64,000 nt of DNA from the NCBI GenBank assembly GCA_041600735.1, contig JBFIJN010000002.1:1-64000 (forward strand). The letters are read 5' to 3'. Both the position numbers and the translations under genes were made by a program. Under the pieces are notes generated by a model. It saw only the letters and a program-made list of their open reading frames with translations, searched no databases and had not been told where the DNA came from. Every line of letters starts with the position of its first letter. The first letter of the stretch is position 1. Source of the DNA: Paraliomyxa sp041600735. Its GTDB lineage: Bacteria > Myxococcota_A > Polyangia > Nannocystales > Nannocystaceae. Shown here in pieces: positions 43,855-52,413 of this stretch.

Positions 43855-45798
43855 ATGACGGATGCCGACTACGGCTCGAGGTCCGACCTCGAAGCTCTCC
43901 AGCGCAGCGGACGGGGCAAAGTGGTCGCGCTCTTGCTCATGCTCACCGTAGCCCTCGGCGCTGCGGGGTGGTTCTTCTTCTTGCGCAAGCACGGCACCGG
44001 CAACGCCGAAGACGCGGCCAAGATCCTGGTCGTCGCCCGCACCCGGGGCTACAGCCTGGTGCTCGCCGACGTGGGCTTCGAGGCCCACGAGGGCACCTTC
44101 GAGGCCTGGGAGCAGAAGGCCAAGGAAGAGGTTCCAGGGCTCGAGTCGACCGGTATCGAGTCGATCATGACGCTGGCCGATCGCTTCGGCTACGGCTACG
44201 TGGTGTTCGAGAACCCGCAGGCGCTCGACTTCTCCGCGCTCGACATCGACGGCGACCCGCCGGCCATGCCCGAGCACGTGAAGTTCGCGGTGCTCTCGGC
44301 GGGGGACTTCGCGTTCCCCCACGTGATCACCACCAACCCGCCGCCGAGCGAGGTGCTGCGCGGTTCCTCGGTGGTGATCGTGCAGGCGTTGTTCGGGCAA
44401 GAGCGACTGGCCGCAGCGCTGCCCGAGAACAAGGCGCCCTCGATCGAGGCCGTGCAGCTGCGCGATCGCCTGCGCGACGCGATCGAGCAGCTCTCCCGGA
44501 TCCCCGAGGCCGAGCTCATGGCCGAGAAGATCGTCGGGCAGGTTCGCCGCCAGCTCGAGGAAGAGGAGCGCGCCGAGCCCAAGCCAGGCCTCGTGGGGCG
44601 CCCGCTCGAGAGCGGCTCGCCGTTCGGCCTGGCCAACGGTGAGCTGCTCACCATCAGCCGCGGCTTCAAGGTCATCACGCGCGACGCCGTGCGGGCCGAT
44701 CTCGATCTCGACGACGCCGAGCGGCTGTGGCTGGGCGCGCCCGGGGCCGAGGCCGACGCCCGCAGCACGTGCGAGGCGCTGGCCGGGGGCGAGCTCTCGG
44801 TGCACGAGTCTCCGCGCTACTGGGTCGCGCAAGACGGGGCCGCGGTGCTGCTGCAGAGCCTCAGCGCGGGCCTCGAGCTCTATACGCTCGACGCCAAGCA
44901 GCCCGGCTGCGGGTTCGTGGCCAAGGGCAAGGTCGCCGCGCCATCCTCTGGTCTGGGCGAGCCCGTGCCCGCCGGGCACGGCCAGGTCGCGCGGTCTGGC
45001 CGCGTGGGCAGCCAAGGCGTGGTCAGCGTGGTCACGGCCGGCCAAGACGACGAGGTCATGCTCGGCATGCTCGACGACACCGCCATCGAGTCGGTGGCGT
45101 GGCTGAGCGATCGCCACCTGATCGCGGTCGGCGAGGCGCCCGAGGGCCCCTCCCTCTACTTCTTCGACACCCAGAGCCCGATGCGCGTGCTGCAGCTGTC
45201 GGGCACGGTGTTCGAGAACGCCGACGCCGTGCACGAGGTGGCGGTGGGCAAGCGCGGGGACCGACCCGTGGTGCTCGTCACCGCGGGCATCGTCCCGCGC
45301 AAGCTGTTCCGGCTCGACCTGCCGGCCGATCTCACCGCGTTGTTCGAGGCTCCTCCCCGTGATGCCGCCGCCGCCGTACCAGTGCCGACCCCGAGCGACG
45401 ACGACGACCTCTACGGGACTCGCGACGGGACTCGCGACGGGACTCGCGAGGCTCGCGGCCTCCCGTCCGTGGTCGTGCTCGATCCCAACCGCTTCGTCAG
45501 CACCGCGCTCACCCACGAGGGCAGCGTCCGCAGCCCGACCGTGTCGATCGACGGCACGCGGGCGGCGTTCGAGCTGCGCGGCGAGATGTTCGATCCCACC
45601 GCCCCCGACGATGCCGAGATCGCCTCCGTGCTCGTGGCCGGGGGCAGCCTCGCGGTGCTCACCCGCAACGCGCTCAAGGACAGCGAGCCGCGCATCACCG
45701 CCAATGGCTCGCACGTGGTGTTCAAGACCCGCGTCGAGATTCCGCGGACCGACTGGGTGGTCTCGTCGCCGCGCGTGGTCGCCCTCGCGGGCCAGTAA
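43855..45798 (+). CDS. Membrane-anchored protein with propeller-like C-terminal region
   Basis: This 647-residue protein has one membrane helix near the N-terminus (about 22-44, VVALLLMLTVALGAAGWFFFL) after a short charged cytoplasmic end. A first domain (about 55-230) contains FEAHEGTFEAWEQKAKEE and GYGYVVFENPQALD. A second, beta-rich part (about 260-647) has repeated strands such as YWVAQDGAAVLLQSL, VVSVVTAGQDDEV and SLYFFDTQSPMRVL in parts, like an irregular WD40/TolB propeller. GTRDGTRDGTRE at about residue 521 is a 12-base tandem repeat. ATG 43855 fits better than 43801 because a TATGCG element ends 11 bases before it. I recognise no named family. Confidence 0.65.
   Translation: MTDADYGSRSDLEALQRSGRGKVVALLLMLTVALGAAGWFFFLRKHGTGNAEDAAKILVVARTRGYSLVLADVGFEAHEGTFEAWEQKAKEEVPGLESTGIESIMTLADRFGYGYVVFENPQALDFSALDIDGDPPAMPEHVKFAVLSAGDFAFPHVITTNPPPSEVLRGSSVVIVQALFGQERLAAALPENKAPSIEAVQLRDRLRDAIEQLSRIPEAELMAEKIVGQVRRQLEEEERAEPKPGLVGRPLESGSPFGLANGELLTISRGFKVITRDAVRADLDLDDAERLWLGAPGAEADARSTCEALAGGELSVHESPRYWVAQDGAAVLLQSLSAGLELYTLDAKQPGCGFVAKGKVAAPSSGLGEPVPAGHGQVARSGRVGSQGVVSVVTAGQDDEVMLGMLDDTAIESVAWLSDRHLIAVGEAPEGPSLYFFDTQSPMRVLQLSGTVFENADAVHEVAVGKRGDRPVVLVTAGIVPRKLFRLDLPADLTALFEAPPRDAAAAVPVPTPSDDDDLYGTRDGTRDGTREARGLPSVVVLDPNRFVSTALTHEGSVRSPTVSIDGTRAAFELRGEMFDPTAPDDAEIASVLVAGGSLAVLTRNALKDSEPRITANGSHVVFKTRVEIPRTDWVVSSPRVVALAGQ
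45415..45450 (+). repeat. Three copies of a 12-bp tandem repeat
   Basis: GGGACTCGCGAC occurs three times in a row (third copy ends GAG) and encodes G-T-R-D steps inside the membrane-anchored protein. Confidence 0.85.
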
Positions 45799-45858
45799 CC
45801 GCCGGCCGGGCTGACTAGCCCCCGCTCGGCCCCCGCTCGGCCGCCGCTCGGCCCCCGC

Positions 45859-46554
45859 TCAGCCGCCACCCAGCGGCCCGAGCGGCGGGGCCAGCCAGAT
45901 GAGGTCCAAGGCGATCCGCTCGCGGCAGTCCGCCGACACCACGGTCGGGTCGGACTCCTTCGTGAACTCGGCGCCGAGCTCGTCGCTCGCGATGACGTCG
46001 AGCACGTAGCGCTGCTGATACTCCACCTGCAGCCGCCACGCCTGGGTCTCCCCCTCGAGCGTGCCGTCGATGCGGGCGAGCACCTGGCCCTCGGCCACGA
46101 GCACATCGACCGCGATCACCCCGGCCGCGGAGATCCTGCCCTCGGCCTGGAGTGACCCGTACAGCAGCGGCAACGACAGCGAGTTGTCCCCGAGCTCCAG
46201 GAAATCCGAGCCCGGCAGCGCCTGCGCGCGCACGGATCCGTCGGCCTGAATGAGCTCCAGCGCCAGCGCATCTTCGAAGCCCAGATCGGTGAGCATGTCG
46301 ATGAGGGGGCACAGCGAGACGTTGAAGCGGTCGTCGAGGCTGTCGCAGCCGCACTCGAGCGCCTCGAACGTCCCGCCATAGATCCCGCTGTGCTCGAATC
46401 CCTGCGCATCGCCGCGGCCGCGGGCCACCTCGGCGATCACCTCGGGGTCGAGCGGGTCGAAGCCCTCGTAGCAGCCCGGCGCGCCCACGCCGGCGACGAG
46501 CGCGACGAGGACCGCGCTCGATCGCCAGAGTCGCTGCGGCCGGATCACGCTCAC
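45859..46554 (-). CDS. Lipoprotein translationally coupled to pyrE
   Basis: This 231-residue lipoprotein has the lipobox APGC (Cys28). The mature part starts YEGFDPLDPEVIAEV, contains a CGCDSLDDRFNVSLC motif (about 68-82) with three Cys, and has alternating strands (GVIAVDVLVAEGQVLARIDG, then WRLQVEYQQRYVLDVIAS in parts). It ends ALDLIWLAPPLGPLGGG. The start is GTG 46554, whose bases overlap the TGA of pyrE by four (GTGA). Such coupling suggests joint control, though a link between pyrimidine synthesis and this lipoprotein is not obvious. The function is unknown. Confidence 0.68.
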   Translation of the reverse strand: MSVIRPQRLWRSSAVLVALVAGVGAPGCYEGFDPLDPEVIAEVARGRGDAQGFEHSGIYGGTFEALECGCDSLDDRFNVSLCPLIDMLTDLGFEDALALELIQADGSVRAQALPGSDFLELGDNSLSLPLLYGSLQAEGRISAAGVIAVDVLVAEGQVLARIDGTLEGETQAWRLQVEYQQRYVLDVIASDELGAEFTKESDPTVVSADCRERIALDLIWLAPPLGPLGGG

Positions 46555-47231
46555 AGCATACCCTCGCGGGCCCCGTGCTCGGACAAGTACGCCTCGATCG
46601 CGGCTTTGTGGCGCGCGTCGACCACCTGCCGTCCGCCCACCGTGCGCGTGTGCAGGTCGTCGACCAGCTGGCGCACCGTGAGCAGCGGCAGCACGGGAAC
46701 CCCCAGCGACTCGCGCAGCTCGGCCAGCGTGCTCGCCTCGCCGCGCCCGCGCTCCTGCCGGTCCACCGCGACGACCACCGCGACCAGCTCCACCTTCGCG
46801 GCGGCCCGCAGCATCTCGGCCGCCTCGCTTACCGACACGCCCGAGGTGATCACGTCGTCGACGATCACCGCACGCATGCCATCGGCGGGCACCATGCCCA
46901 CGAAGCGCCCGCCCTCGCCGTGCGCCTTGATCTCCTTGCGATCGAAGCAGTAGCCCGCGTCGTGACCCCGAGCCGCGAGCGCCGCCGCGGTGGCCACCGC
47001 CAGGGGCACCCCCTTGTACGAGGGCCCGAACACGAGATCACAGCCGATGCGATGGTGCAGCAGCTGTGCGGCGTAGGCTCGCCCCAGCCGTGCGATCGCA
47101 TCGCCCGTGCGCAGCTGGCCGGCATTGACGAAGTAGGGCGAGCGCCGGCCGGACTTGAGCGTGAAGTCGCCGAAGCGCACCACGTCGTACTCGACGAGCA
47201 AGTCCACGAAGTCTCGCTGATAGGCTTCCAT
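46551..47231 (-). CDS. pyrE: Orotate phosphoribosyltransferase
   Basis: This 226-residue enzyme joins orotate to PRPP to form OMP in pyrimidine synthesis. The PRPP loop is VIVDDVITSGVSVSEA (about 122-137), preceded by FGPSYKGVPLAVATAAALA and CFDRKEIKAHGEGG, the active-site Lys-containing loops. The beginning TLKSGRRSPYFVNAG is the standard N-terminal motif. ATG 47231 was chosen; TATCCT on this strand (47240-47245) ends 8 bases upstream, the same spacing as other short-leader promoters here. The stop overlaps the GTG of the lipoprotein gene downstream. Confidence 0.94.
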   Translation of the reverse strand: MEAYQRDFVDLLVEYDVVRFGDFTLKSGRRSPYFVNAGQLRTGDAIARLGRAYAAQLLHHRIGCDLVFGPSYKGVPLAVATAAALAARGHDAGYCFDRKEIKAHGEGGRFVGMVPADGMRAVIVDDVITSGVSVSEAAEMLRAAAKVELVAVVVAVDRQERGRGEASTLAELRESLGVPVLPLLTVRQLVDDLHTRTVGGRQVVDARHKAAIEAYLSEHGAREGML

Positions 47232-47239
47232 TGGCGCGG

Positions 47240-47245
47240 AGGATA
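47240..47245 (-). promoter_or_regulatory. pyrE: -10-like element of pyrE, short-leader type
   Basis: On the minus strand TATCCT occupies 47245-47240 and ends 8 bases before the ATG at 47231. There is no room for an attenuator leader like that of enteric pyrE. Confidence 0.4.
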
Positions 47246-47297
47246 GCCGCGCCCAGGGTGCGTGGGGCACGGCATCGGCGCCGGCGCAGGGCCTCCC

Positions 47298-48728
47298 CTA
47301 GGCCGCCGGGTGCTGCCGCGGCAGCCGGACCACGAAGCGGGCTCCGGCCGCTCCATCCGCCCGATCGGTGACCTCGATCGTGCCCCGGTGCCAGCCGCAG
47401 ATCTGCCGGCACAGGTAGAGGCCCAGCCCCACCCCCCCGCGGTCGCGATCGCGGGCGTCGTCGAGCCGCGTGAACGGCTCGAAGATCGTCTCGCGGTGGG
47501 CCGGGTCCACGCCCGCGCCCTCGTCCTCCACCGCGATCTCGATCGCCTCGCCCACGGCCCGCGTGAGCACCGACAGCTCGCCGGCGGGGCAGGCCCGCCG
47601 CGCGTTGGCGAGCAGGTTCGACAGCAGCCGCTCCAGCAGCAGCTCGTCCGCGTCGAGCTCGAGCGGTGGGTCGTGAGCCGGGGGATCCACGCGCGCGCCG
47701 ACCTTGGCCGCCACGCGCTGTACCAGCGGCATCAGCTCGATGCGCCGCACCTGCACGGCCCCGCCCGCCCCGTGGCGCAGCTCGAGGCGCCCGCTGGTCA
47801 GCAGGTCCGAGATCAGCGCCTCGATCTCGTCGATGTCGAGCTCGAGGTCGTGCAAGCCCTGGTCGAGCCGCTGCACGGGGCGCGAGGCGTCGCCGCGCTC
47901 GCGCAGGGTGGTCACGCGCTCCTGGAGGATCTCGACCAGCACCTTCATGCGGGCGATCGGCGTGCGCAGCTCGTGCGACACGTTGGCCAGCAGCGTGCGC
48001 TGCCCCTGCAGCAGCGCCTCGATCTTCTCGCTCATCTCGTTGAAGGCGCGCGCGAGGTGGTCGAGCTCGTCGCGCGGCGTCTCGGTGTCGAGCGGGATCC
48101 GGTGGCGGAGCTCGCCGTGCGCAATGCGGTCGGCGCCGACCTCGATGCGCGCCAGTCGGCGCACGAGCGAGCGGCTGATGATCCACGCGCCCCCGCCCAG
48201 CACCAGCAGCATCACGCCCACCGCGAGCAGCGGCACCGCGAACTGGGAGCCCGGTCGCGGCAGCACGCCGACCACACTCGCGATCTTGCCGGTACGGGCA
48301 TCGGACAGCGCGTAGAGCACGGCGGGGGGCTCGAAGCGCTGGCGGCGGAAGATCACCGGGTTGCCCTCGCGGAGCTCCCTGCGGCGCTCGCGGAGGTGGA
48401 CGGGCAGGCGGGCCGGGCCGTCGCCCACCAGCTTCTGGCCGCGCCGGCTGTACAGGCCCACCTGCGCGTCGAGCTGCAGTCCGAGCGCGACGGTGATGTC
48501 GGCGAGTGCGGCCTGGTCGGAGCCGGCCTCGGCGAAGGCCTCACGATGGGACTCGATGGCCTCGACCACCTCGCCCACCCACTCCGAGGAGAAGCGGGCC
48601 GCGAACGTGTAGCCGGCGACCGCCGCGACCACGGCCGAGGTCACGGCGGTGGCGAGGAAGGTCGCGAGGATCCGTCGAAACAGCCCGCCGCGGGGCTTGG
48701 CCCGCTCCGCGGCCGCGGTCTCGCTCAT
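47298..48728 (-). CDS. Sensor histidine kinase (EnvZ/CpxA-type)
   Basis: This 476-residue membrane kinase has helices at about 18-42 and 163-183 around a periplasmic domain (about 45-160). HAMP follows (about 185-240), then the dimerisation domain with His252 (NVSHELRTPIARMK), and the ATPase domain with LLSNLLANARR (N box), VEDEGAGVDP (G1) and GGVGLGLYLCRQ (G2). It should phosphorylate the regulator encoded directly upstream; the ATG overlaps the regulator's stop by four bases (ATGA). The sensor domain has no recognised ligand motif. The stimulus is unknown; CpxA-like cell-envelope sensing is a guess. Confidence 0.92.
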   Translation of the reverse strand: MSETAAAERAKPRGGLFRRILATFLATAVTSAVVAAVAGYTFAARFSSEWVGEVVEAIESHREAFAEAGSDQAALADITVALGLQLDAQVGLYSRRGQKLVGDGPARLPVHLRERRRELREGNPVIFRRQRFEPPAVLYALSDARTGKIASVVGVLPRPGSQFAVPLLAVGVMLLVLGGGAWIISRSLVRRLARIEVGADRIAHGELRHRIPLDTETPRDELDHLARAFNEMSEKIEALLQGQRTLLANVSHELRTPIARMKVLVEILQERVTTLRERGDASRPVQRLDQGLHDLELDIDEIEALISDLLTSGRLELRHGAGGAVQVRRIELMPLVQRVAAKVGARVDPPAHDPPLELDADELLLERLLSNLLANARRACPAGELSVLTRAVGEAIEIAVEDEGAGVDPAHRETIFEPFTRLDDARDRDRGGVGLGLYLCRQICGWHRGTIEVTDRADGAAGARFVVRLPRQHPAA

Positions 48729-49450
48729 CCCGCGCTCTCTTCGTCGCTGAGCACGTAGCCCACGCCCCGCACCGTGCGGATCAGCGCCTTGGCCGACTCG
48801 CTCACCGAGCCGAGCGCTGCGCGGACCTTGCTCAGGTGCACGTCGATGGAGCGGTCCACCGCGGGATCGAAGTCGATGACCGGCTCGCCCCGCAGCTGTC
48901 TCACTTGGGCGTGGAGCTGCTCGCGCCCGAGCACCTTGCCGGCGTTCGCCGCCAGCACCCACAGCAGCTCGAACTGGTAGGCGGTCAGCTCGAGCGGGTG
49001 CTCGTCGATCTGCGCGACGTGTCGCTCTCGATCGATTCGCAGCGGTCCGAGCTCGAGTCGCCGCACTTCCTCGGCCCCCGGCGCCCCGCCCCCGGGCAGC
49101 CGGCGCAGCACCGCACGGATGCGAGCGAGCAGCTCGCGCGGGCTGAATGGCTTGGGCATGTAGTCGTCGGCACCGAGCTCGAGCCCCACCACGCGGTCGA
49201 TCTCCTCGCCGCGTGCGGTCAGCATGATCACCGGGATCGGCGAGCGCTGCCGCAGCTGTCGGCACACCTCGAGCCCGTCGATTCCGGGGAGCATCAGGTC
49301 GAGCAGCACCAAGTCGTGGTCGCCCGAGCTCGCGCGCTCGAGCCCACGCAGGCCGTCGCCCACCACCTCGACCTCGGCTTCGTGATCGCGCAGGTACTCG
49401 GCGGTGTGCTCGGCGAGCCGGGCGTCGTCCTCGATCAACAGCAATCGCAC
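48725..49450 (-). CDS. OmpR/PhoB-family response regulator
   Basis: This 241-residue transcription regulator has a receiver domain (phospho-acceptor Asp51 in LVLLDLMLPGIDGLE, acidic pocket IEDD, Lys in MPKPFSPREL) and a winged-helix OmpR domain (RSIDVHLSKVRAAL, then IRTVRGVGYVL). I chose GTG 49450 (VRLLLIEDD), the usual receiver beginning; an upstream GTG at 49483 would add 11 residues. Its TGA overlaps the kinase ATG, so the pair is translationally coupled. Targets are unknown. Confidence 0.93.
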   Translation of the reverse strand: MRLLLIEDDARLAEHTAEYLRDHEAEVEVVGDGLRGLERASSGDHDLVLLDLMLPGIDGLEVCRQLRQRSPIPVIMLTARGEEIDRVVGLELGADDYMPKPFSPRELLARIRAVLRRLPGGGAPGAEEVRRLELGPLRIDRERHVAQIDEHPLELTAYQFELLWVLAANAGKVLGREQLHAQVRQLRGEPVIDFDPAVDRSIDVHLSKVRAALGSVSESAKALIRTVRGVGYVLSDEESAG

Positions 49451-49531
49451 GGGACGAGCATGCCATCCGAGGTCCGGGGCCACCGTAAACGCCGCGAAAA
49501 CCCCGCGAGCCCCCGCGCGCTAGCCGCGGTC

Positions 49532-49560
49532 TTGACATGATCTCGACCGCTCGGTAGGGA
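49532..49560 (+). promoter_or_regulatory. Consensus-like promoter of the small zinc-ribbon gene
   Basis: TTGACA (49532-49537), a 17-base spacer and TAGGGA (49555-49560) end 8 bases before the GTG at 49569. It is the best sigma-70-type match in the window. The sequence AGGGAGAG could alternatively serve as a ribosome site. Confidence 0.6.
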
Positions 49561-49568
49561 GAGAGCGC

Positions 49569-49769
49569 GTGCAATACCTCTGCGCCCGCTGCCACCACGC
49601 GTTCTCGGCCGAGACCGAGAGCGAGCTCGCCTGTCCGCGGTGCAAGGCCGAGGCCGGGCTCGAGCCGGTGCATGGCGTACCGATCGCCATGAAGCTCTTC
49701 GGCATGGCGCTCGCGGGGATCGTGGTCCTGGCCATTGGCGGCGGCCTCCTTGGCCGCGTCCTCGGTTGA
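49569..49769 (+). CDS. Small zinc-ribbon membrane protein
   Basis: This 66-residue protein begins with a zinc ribbon: C-x-x-C at residues 5-8 (LCARCHHAF) and C-x-x-C at 22-25 (ACPRCKAEAG), then one membrane helix (about 43-62, LFGMALAGIVVLAIGGGLLG). The N-terminus would be cytoplasmic. GTG 49569 was chosen from the promoter spacing. It precedes the larger MJ0042-type zinc-ribbon gene by 41 bases. Too short for most automatic calls, but motif spacing, promoter and helix support it. Confidence 0.72.
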   Translation: MQYLCARCHHAFSAETESELACPRCKAEAGLEPVHGVPIAMKLFGMALAGIVVLAIGGGLLGRVLG

Positions 49770-49810
49770 GTCGCTCGCGCTTGTGCTAACGTGCGCCACC
49801 AGGTCGGCCT

Positions 49811-52039
49811 TTGATCGTCCGCTGCGCGAACTGCCACACCGAGTTCTCCCTGGACGATCAACAGATCGGCCCGGAGGGTGCAACGGTACGGTGCTCGGTA
49901 TGTAACTACGTATTCCCGGTGGAGGCTCCACCGGGTGCGGGCGAGCATCCGTGGCAGATCCGTACCGTCGAGGACCTGCTGTTCACGGCGCCCGATCTAC
50001 CGACGCTGCGCAATTGGATCGCCGAGGGCCGCCTCCATCCCGACGATCAGGTCTCGCGGACCGGTCGGCACTGGCTGCGGCTGGGCGACATGCCCGAGTT
50101 CTCGCCCGCGTTCTCGGGCTTCTCCGATCTTCCGCAAGTGTTCGAAGAGCTCGAGCCGTCCGCGGGAGCTTCGGCGCTCGACGAGCTCGGTCCGCCCCCC
50201 GGCTTTGGCGAGACGATGCCGGTGGTGCAGGGGGTCGACACCGGCATCCTCGACGTGGCCCAGGTGAGCGGCAGCTTCGAGGTACCCGTGACGAGCGGAT
50301 CGGCGGCGGTCGAGCGCGGCCCGAGCGAGGCCTCGGGTCCCACCCCGTTCCCGCTGCACGAGCTGCCCGAGGCCGACGTCGACGTCGACGTCGACGTCGA
50401 GGACGACGATGCCCCCGGGCCGCCGCGCGAGGGCATGGACGAGTCTGCCGTGCGCATGCGCCCGCGGCCCTACTCGCCCACGCGGCCCGTGTCGGCGATC
50501 CCGGTGGCGGCGGTCCCCGAGCTCGTCGATGACGCGCCGATCGAGGAGCTGCGTCGCCGACCTCCGAAGGCCACCGTGCGCTACGGCCAAGAAGAGGTGC
50601 ACGGTGCCGCGTCCATGCTCGATGCGGTCACCACCGTGGTCGACGAGGAGGGGGCCAAGGTGCGCCCCACGGCCGCCGCGGTCGAGCGCGCGCCGGTGCA
50701 GCCGCGCGAGGCCAGCGACAAGCGTCGCGCGGTCGCGAGCGCGGATCGAGGTGGCCACGCCATGGCGAGCGTGGCGCTCGAGGATGACCGCCGACCGCGG
50801 CGACGCTCATGGCCGCTGCTGGCCGGGCTGGGGCTGGTGGCGGGGGTCGCCGTGATGTTCGGCGTGCCCAGCATTCGCGCGAAGCTCATGGGCGTCGCGG
50901 GTGATGTCGTGGGTGAGGAGCCACGCTTCGACCCCGCGTCGCTGGCCGAGCTCGAGCAGGCGCGCGCGGCCGTAGCCAGCCTCGACCCCGTCGCCCTCGG
51001 CCAGGCCGAAGCCGCGCTGCAGGGGCGCCTCGACGAGGGCAAGGTGCCCCCCGAGGGCGTCGCCGAGATGAAGCTCGCGCAGGTCGAGCTGCTGGCGATG
51101 CGAGCCCTCGATCACGCGATGGCGCATGCGATCGATCCCGCCGTGGCCAGCCCGCTCCCGGAGGCGGCGGTCGACGACATCGAGCTCGCCACTCAGATCT
51201 TGGGCGGGCTCGTGGCCGAGGACGTGGTCGATCGCGATCACATGCGAAGGGTGCGAGGCTTGGTGCGCCTCGCCCAGGGGCGCCCCGGGTCCGAGATCCT
51301 GCCGCTGCTGCCCGAAGAGGGCAGCGCCGAGCTGCGCCAGCTCGTGGCGGCCGCGCCGCTGTGGCGCGACCCGAGCGGTGCCGTACCGCCGGGGTTGGTC
51401 GCAGGGATCGAAGGCTTGTCCGACCGCGGAACGCTGGCCGAGCTCGCGCTGGTGCTCGCGTACTCCCGCGCGGGCGACGACACCAAGGCACTGGAGCTCG
51501 CCCAGCGCGTGCTCGCGCGGGTACCCGCCCAGCCGACCGCGCTGGCCGTGCAGGCCAAGCACGACGCGGCCATTGGCTCGCCGGCGGCGCCGCCCGAGGG
51601 GGAGACCGAGGAGGGCGCGACGGAGGCCCCCGACAAGGATCCCGCGGAGACCAAGAGTGGCCCGCCCGCCAAGCCGGTCGTCCGCACCGAGTCCGTCGAC
51701 TCGCTGATCGAGCGCGGCTGTCAGCTCGTCGACTCCGGCGACGTGAGCGAGGGGCTCGAGGTGCTGCGCAAGGCCAAGGTGCGGCGCAGCACCGACCTCG
51801 ATCTGCTCTCGTGCATGGGCAACGGCCACCTCAAGCAGGGCCGCACCCGCGAGGCGCTCAAGGCCTTCGATTCCGCGCTGCGCGTCTCACCCCGCTTCGC
51901 CGAGGCGCTGCAGGGCGCGGCGCGGGCCGCCGACAAGCTCGGCGAGACCGAAGACGCGGTTCGCTACTATCGACGGCTGCTCACGGTCCGCCAGGGCGAT
52001 CCCGCAGCGCGGGCCTATATCGAGGCTCACGGCGGGTGA
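49811..52039 (+). CDS. MJ0042 zinc-ribbon, GYF-like and TPR membrane protein
   Basis: This 742-residue protein starts at TTG 49811 with an MJ0042-type zinc finger (CANCHTEFSLDDQQIG then CSVCNYVFPV), followed by a GYF-like module (about 55-95: TAPDLPTLRNWIAEGRLHPD, then GRHWLRLGDM). A long acidic, low-complexity stretch (about 100-330; DVDVDVDVEDDD) leads to a membrane helix (about 335-355, SWPLLAGLGLVAGVAVMFGV). The rest has TPR-like repeats, clearest at LIERGCQLVDSGDVSEGLEVL and GNGHLKQGRTREALKAFDSAL in parts. Zinc-ribbon plus GYF at the N-terminus is reminiscent of myxobacterial GltJ/AgmX motility proteins, but no TonB-type end is present. TAACGT lies 18 bases upstream. Confidence 0.75.
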   Translation: MIVRCANCHTEFSLDDQQIGPEGATVRCSVCNYVFPVEAPPGAGEHPWQIRTVEDLLFTAPDLPTLRNWIAEGRLHPDDQVSRTGRHWLRLGDMPEFSPAFSGFSDLPQVFEELEPSAGASALDELGPPPGFGETMPVVQGVDTGILDVAQVSGSFEVPVTSGSAAVERGPSEASGPTPFPLHELPEADVDVDVDVEDDDAPGPPREGMDESAVRMRPRPYSPTRPVSAIPVAAVPELVDDAPIEELRRRPPKATVRYGQEEVHGAASMLDAVTTVVDEEGAKVRPTAAAVERAPVQPREASDKRRAVASADRGGHAMASVALEDDRRPRRRSWPLLAGLGLVAGVAVMFGVPSIRAKLMGVAGDVVGEEPRFDPASLAELEQARAAVASLDPVALGQAEAALQGRLDEGKVPPEGVAEMKLAQVELLAMRALDHAMAHAIDPAVASPLPEAAVDDIELATQILGGLVAEDVVDRDHMRRVRGLVRLAQGRPGSEILPLLPEEGSAELRQLVAAAPLWRDPSGAVPPGLVAGIEGLSDRGTLAELALVLAYSRAGDDTKALELAQRVLARVPAQPTALAVQAKHDAAIGSPAAPPEGETEEGATEAPDKDPAETKSGPPAKPVVRTESVDSLIERGCQLVDSGDVSEGLEVLRKAKVRRSTDLDLLSCMGNGHLKQGRTREALKAFDSALRVSPRFAEALQGAARAADKLGETEDAVRYYRRLLTVRQGDPAARAYIEAHGG

Positions 52040-52089
52040 GCAGACGAATGCGGTTGACGTGGGCCCGCCGAGGGTGAACAAGGGATCCC

Positions 52090-52383
52090 GTGAGCGTCGA
52101 CGAGGGTGAGCGGGAGATCCGCGAGGAGCTGAGCCGGCGTCGCGCCGCGCACGAGCGGGAGCAGGGCGAGCTCTCTCCGCAAGCGCGCGAACAGCTGCGA
52201 ACCCTGCACTGGATGCGCTGCCCCAAGTGCGGGCTCGCGCTCGACGAGATCATGTTTCGCGGCGTGAAGATCGACAAGTGCTTCGGCTGCGGCGGCGTGT
52301 ACCTCGACGACGGAGAGCTCGAGCAGCTCGCGGGCAAGCCCGGGTGGTTCGAGGCGATGCGGCTGTACTTCGCCTCGCGCTAG
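52090..52383 (+). CDS. TFIIB-type zinc-ribbon small protein
   Basis: This 97-residue protein has an Arg/Glu-rich helical N-terminus (about 1-38) and a zf-TFIIB ribbon: CPKCGLALDEIMFRG, then CFGCGGVYLDDGELEQL (about 44-83). The family's D-x-C-x-x-C-x-G-x-(W/Y)-x-D-x-G-E-L pattern is intact. GTG 52090 is the start, 50 bases after the preceding gene. It is the third zinc-ribbon gene in a row on this strand. The role is unknown; such proteins often accompany membrane or secretion genes. Confidence 0.78.
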   Translation: MSVDEGEREIREELSRRRAAHEREQGELSPQAREQLRTLHWMRCPKCGLALDEIMFRGVKIDKCFGCGGVYLDDGELEQLAGKPGWFEAMRLYFASR

Positions 52384-52413
52384 TCGTGCCACGGAGGCCC
52401 GGTCGCGGGCGCT

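Noticed and set aside
45822..45862. GCTCGG direct repeats between convergent genes
   Set aside because: Irregular low-complexity sequence with no clear unit; not reported as a feature.
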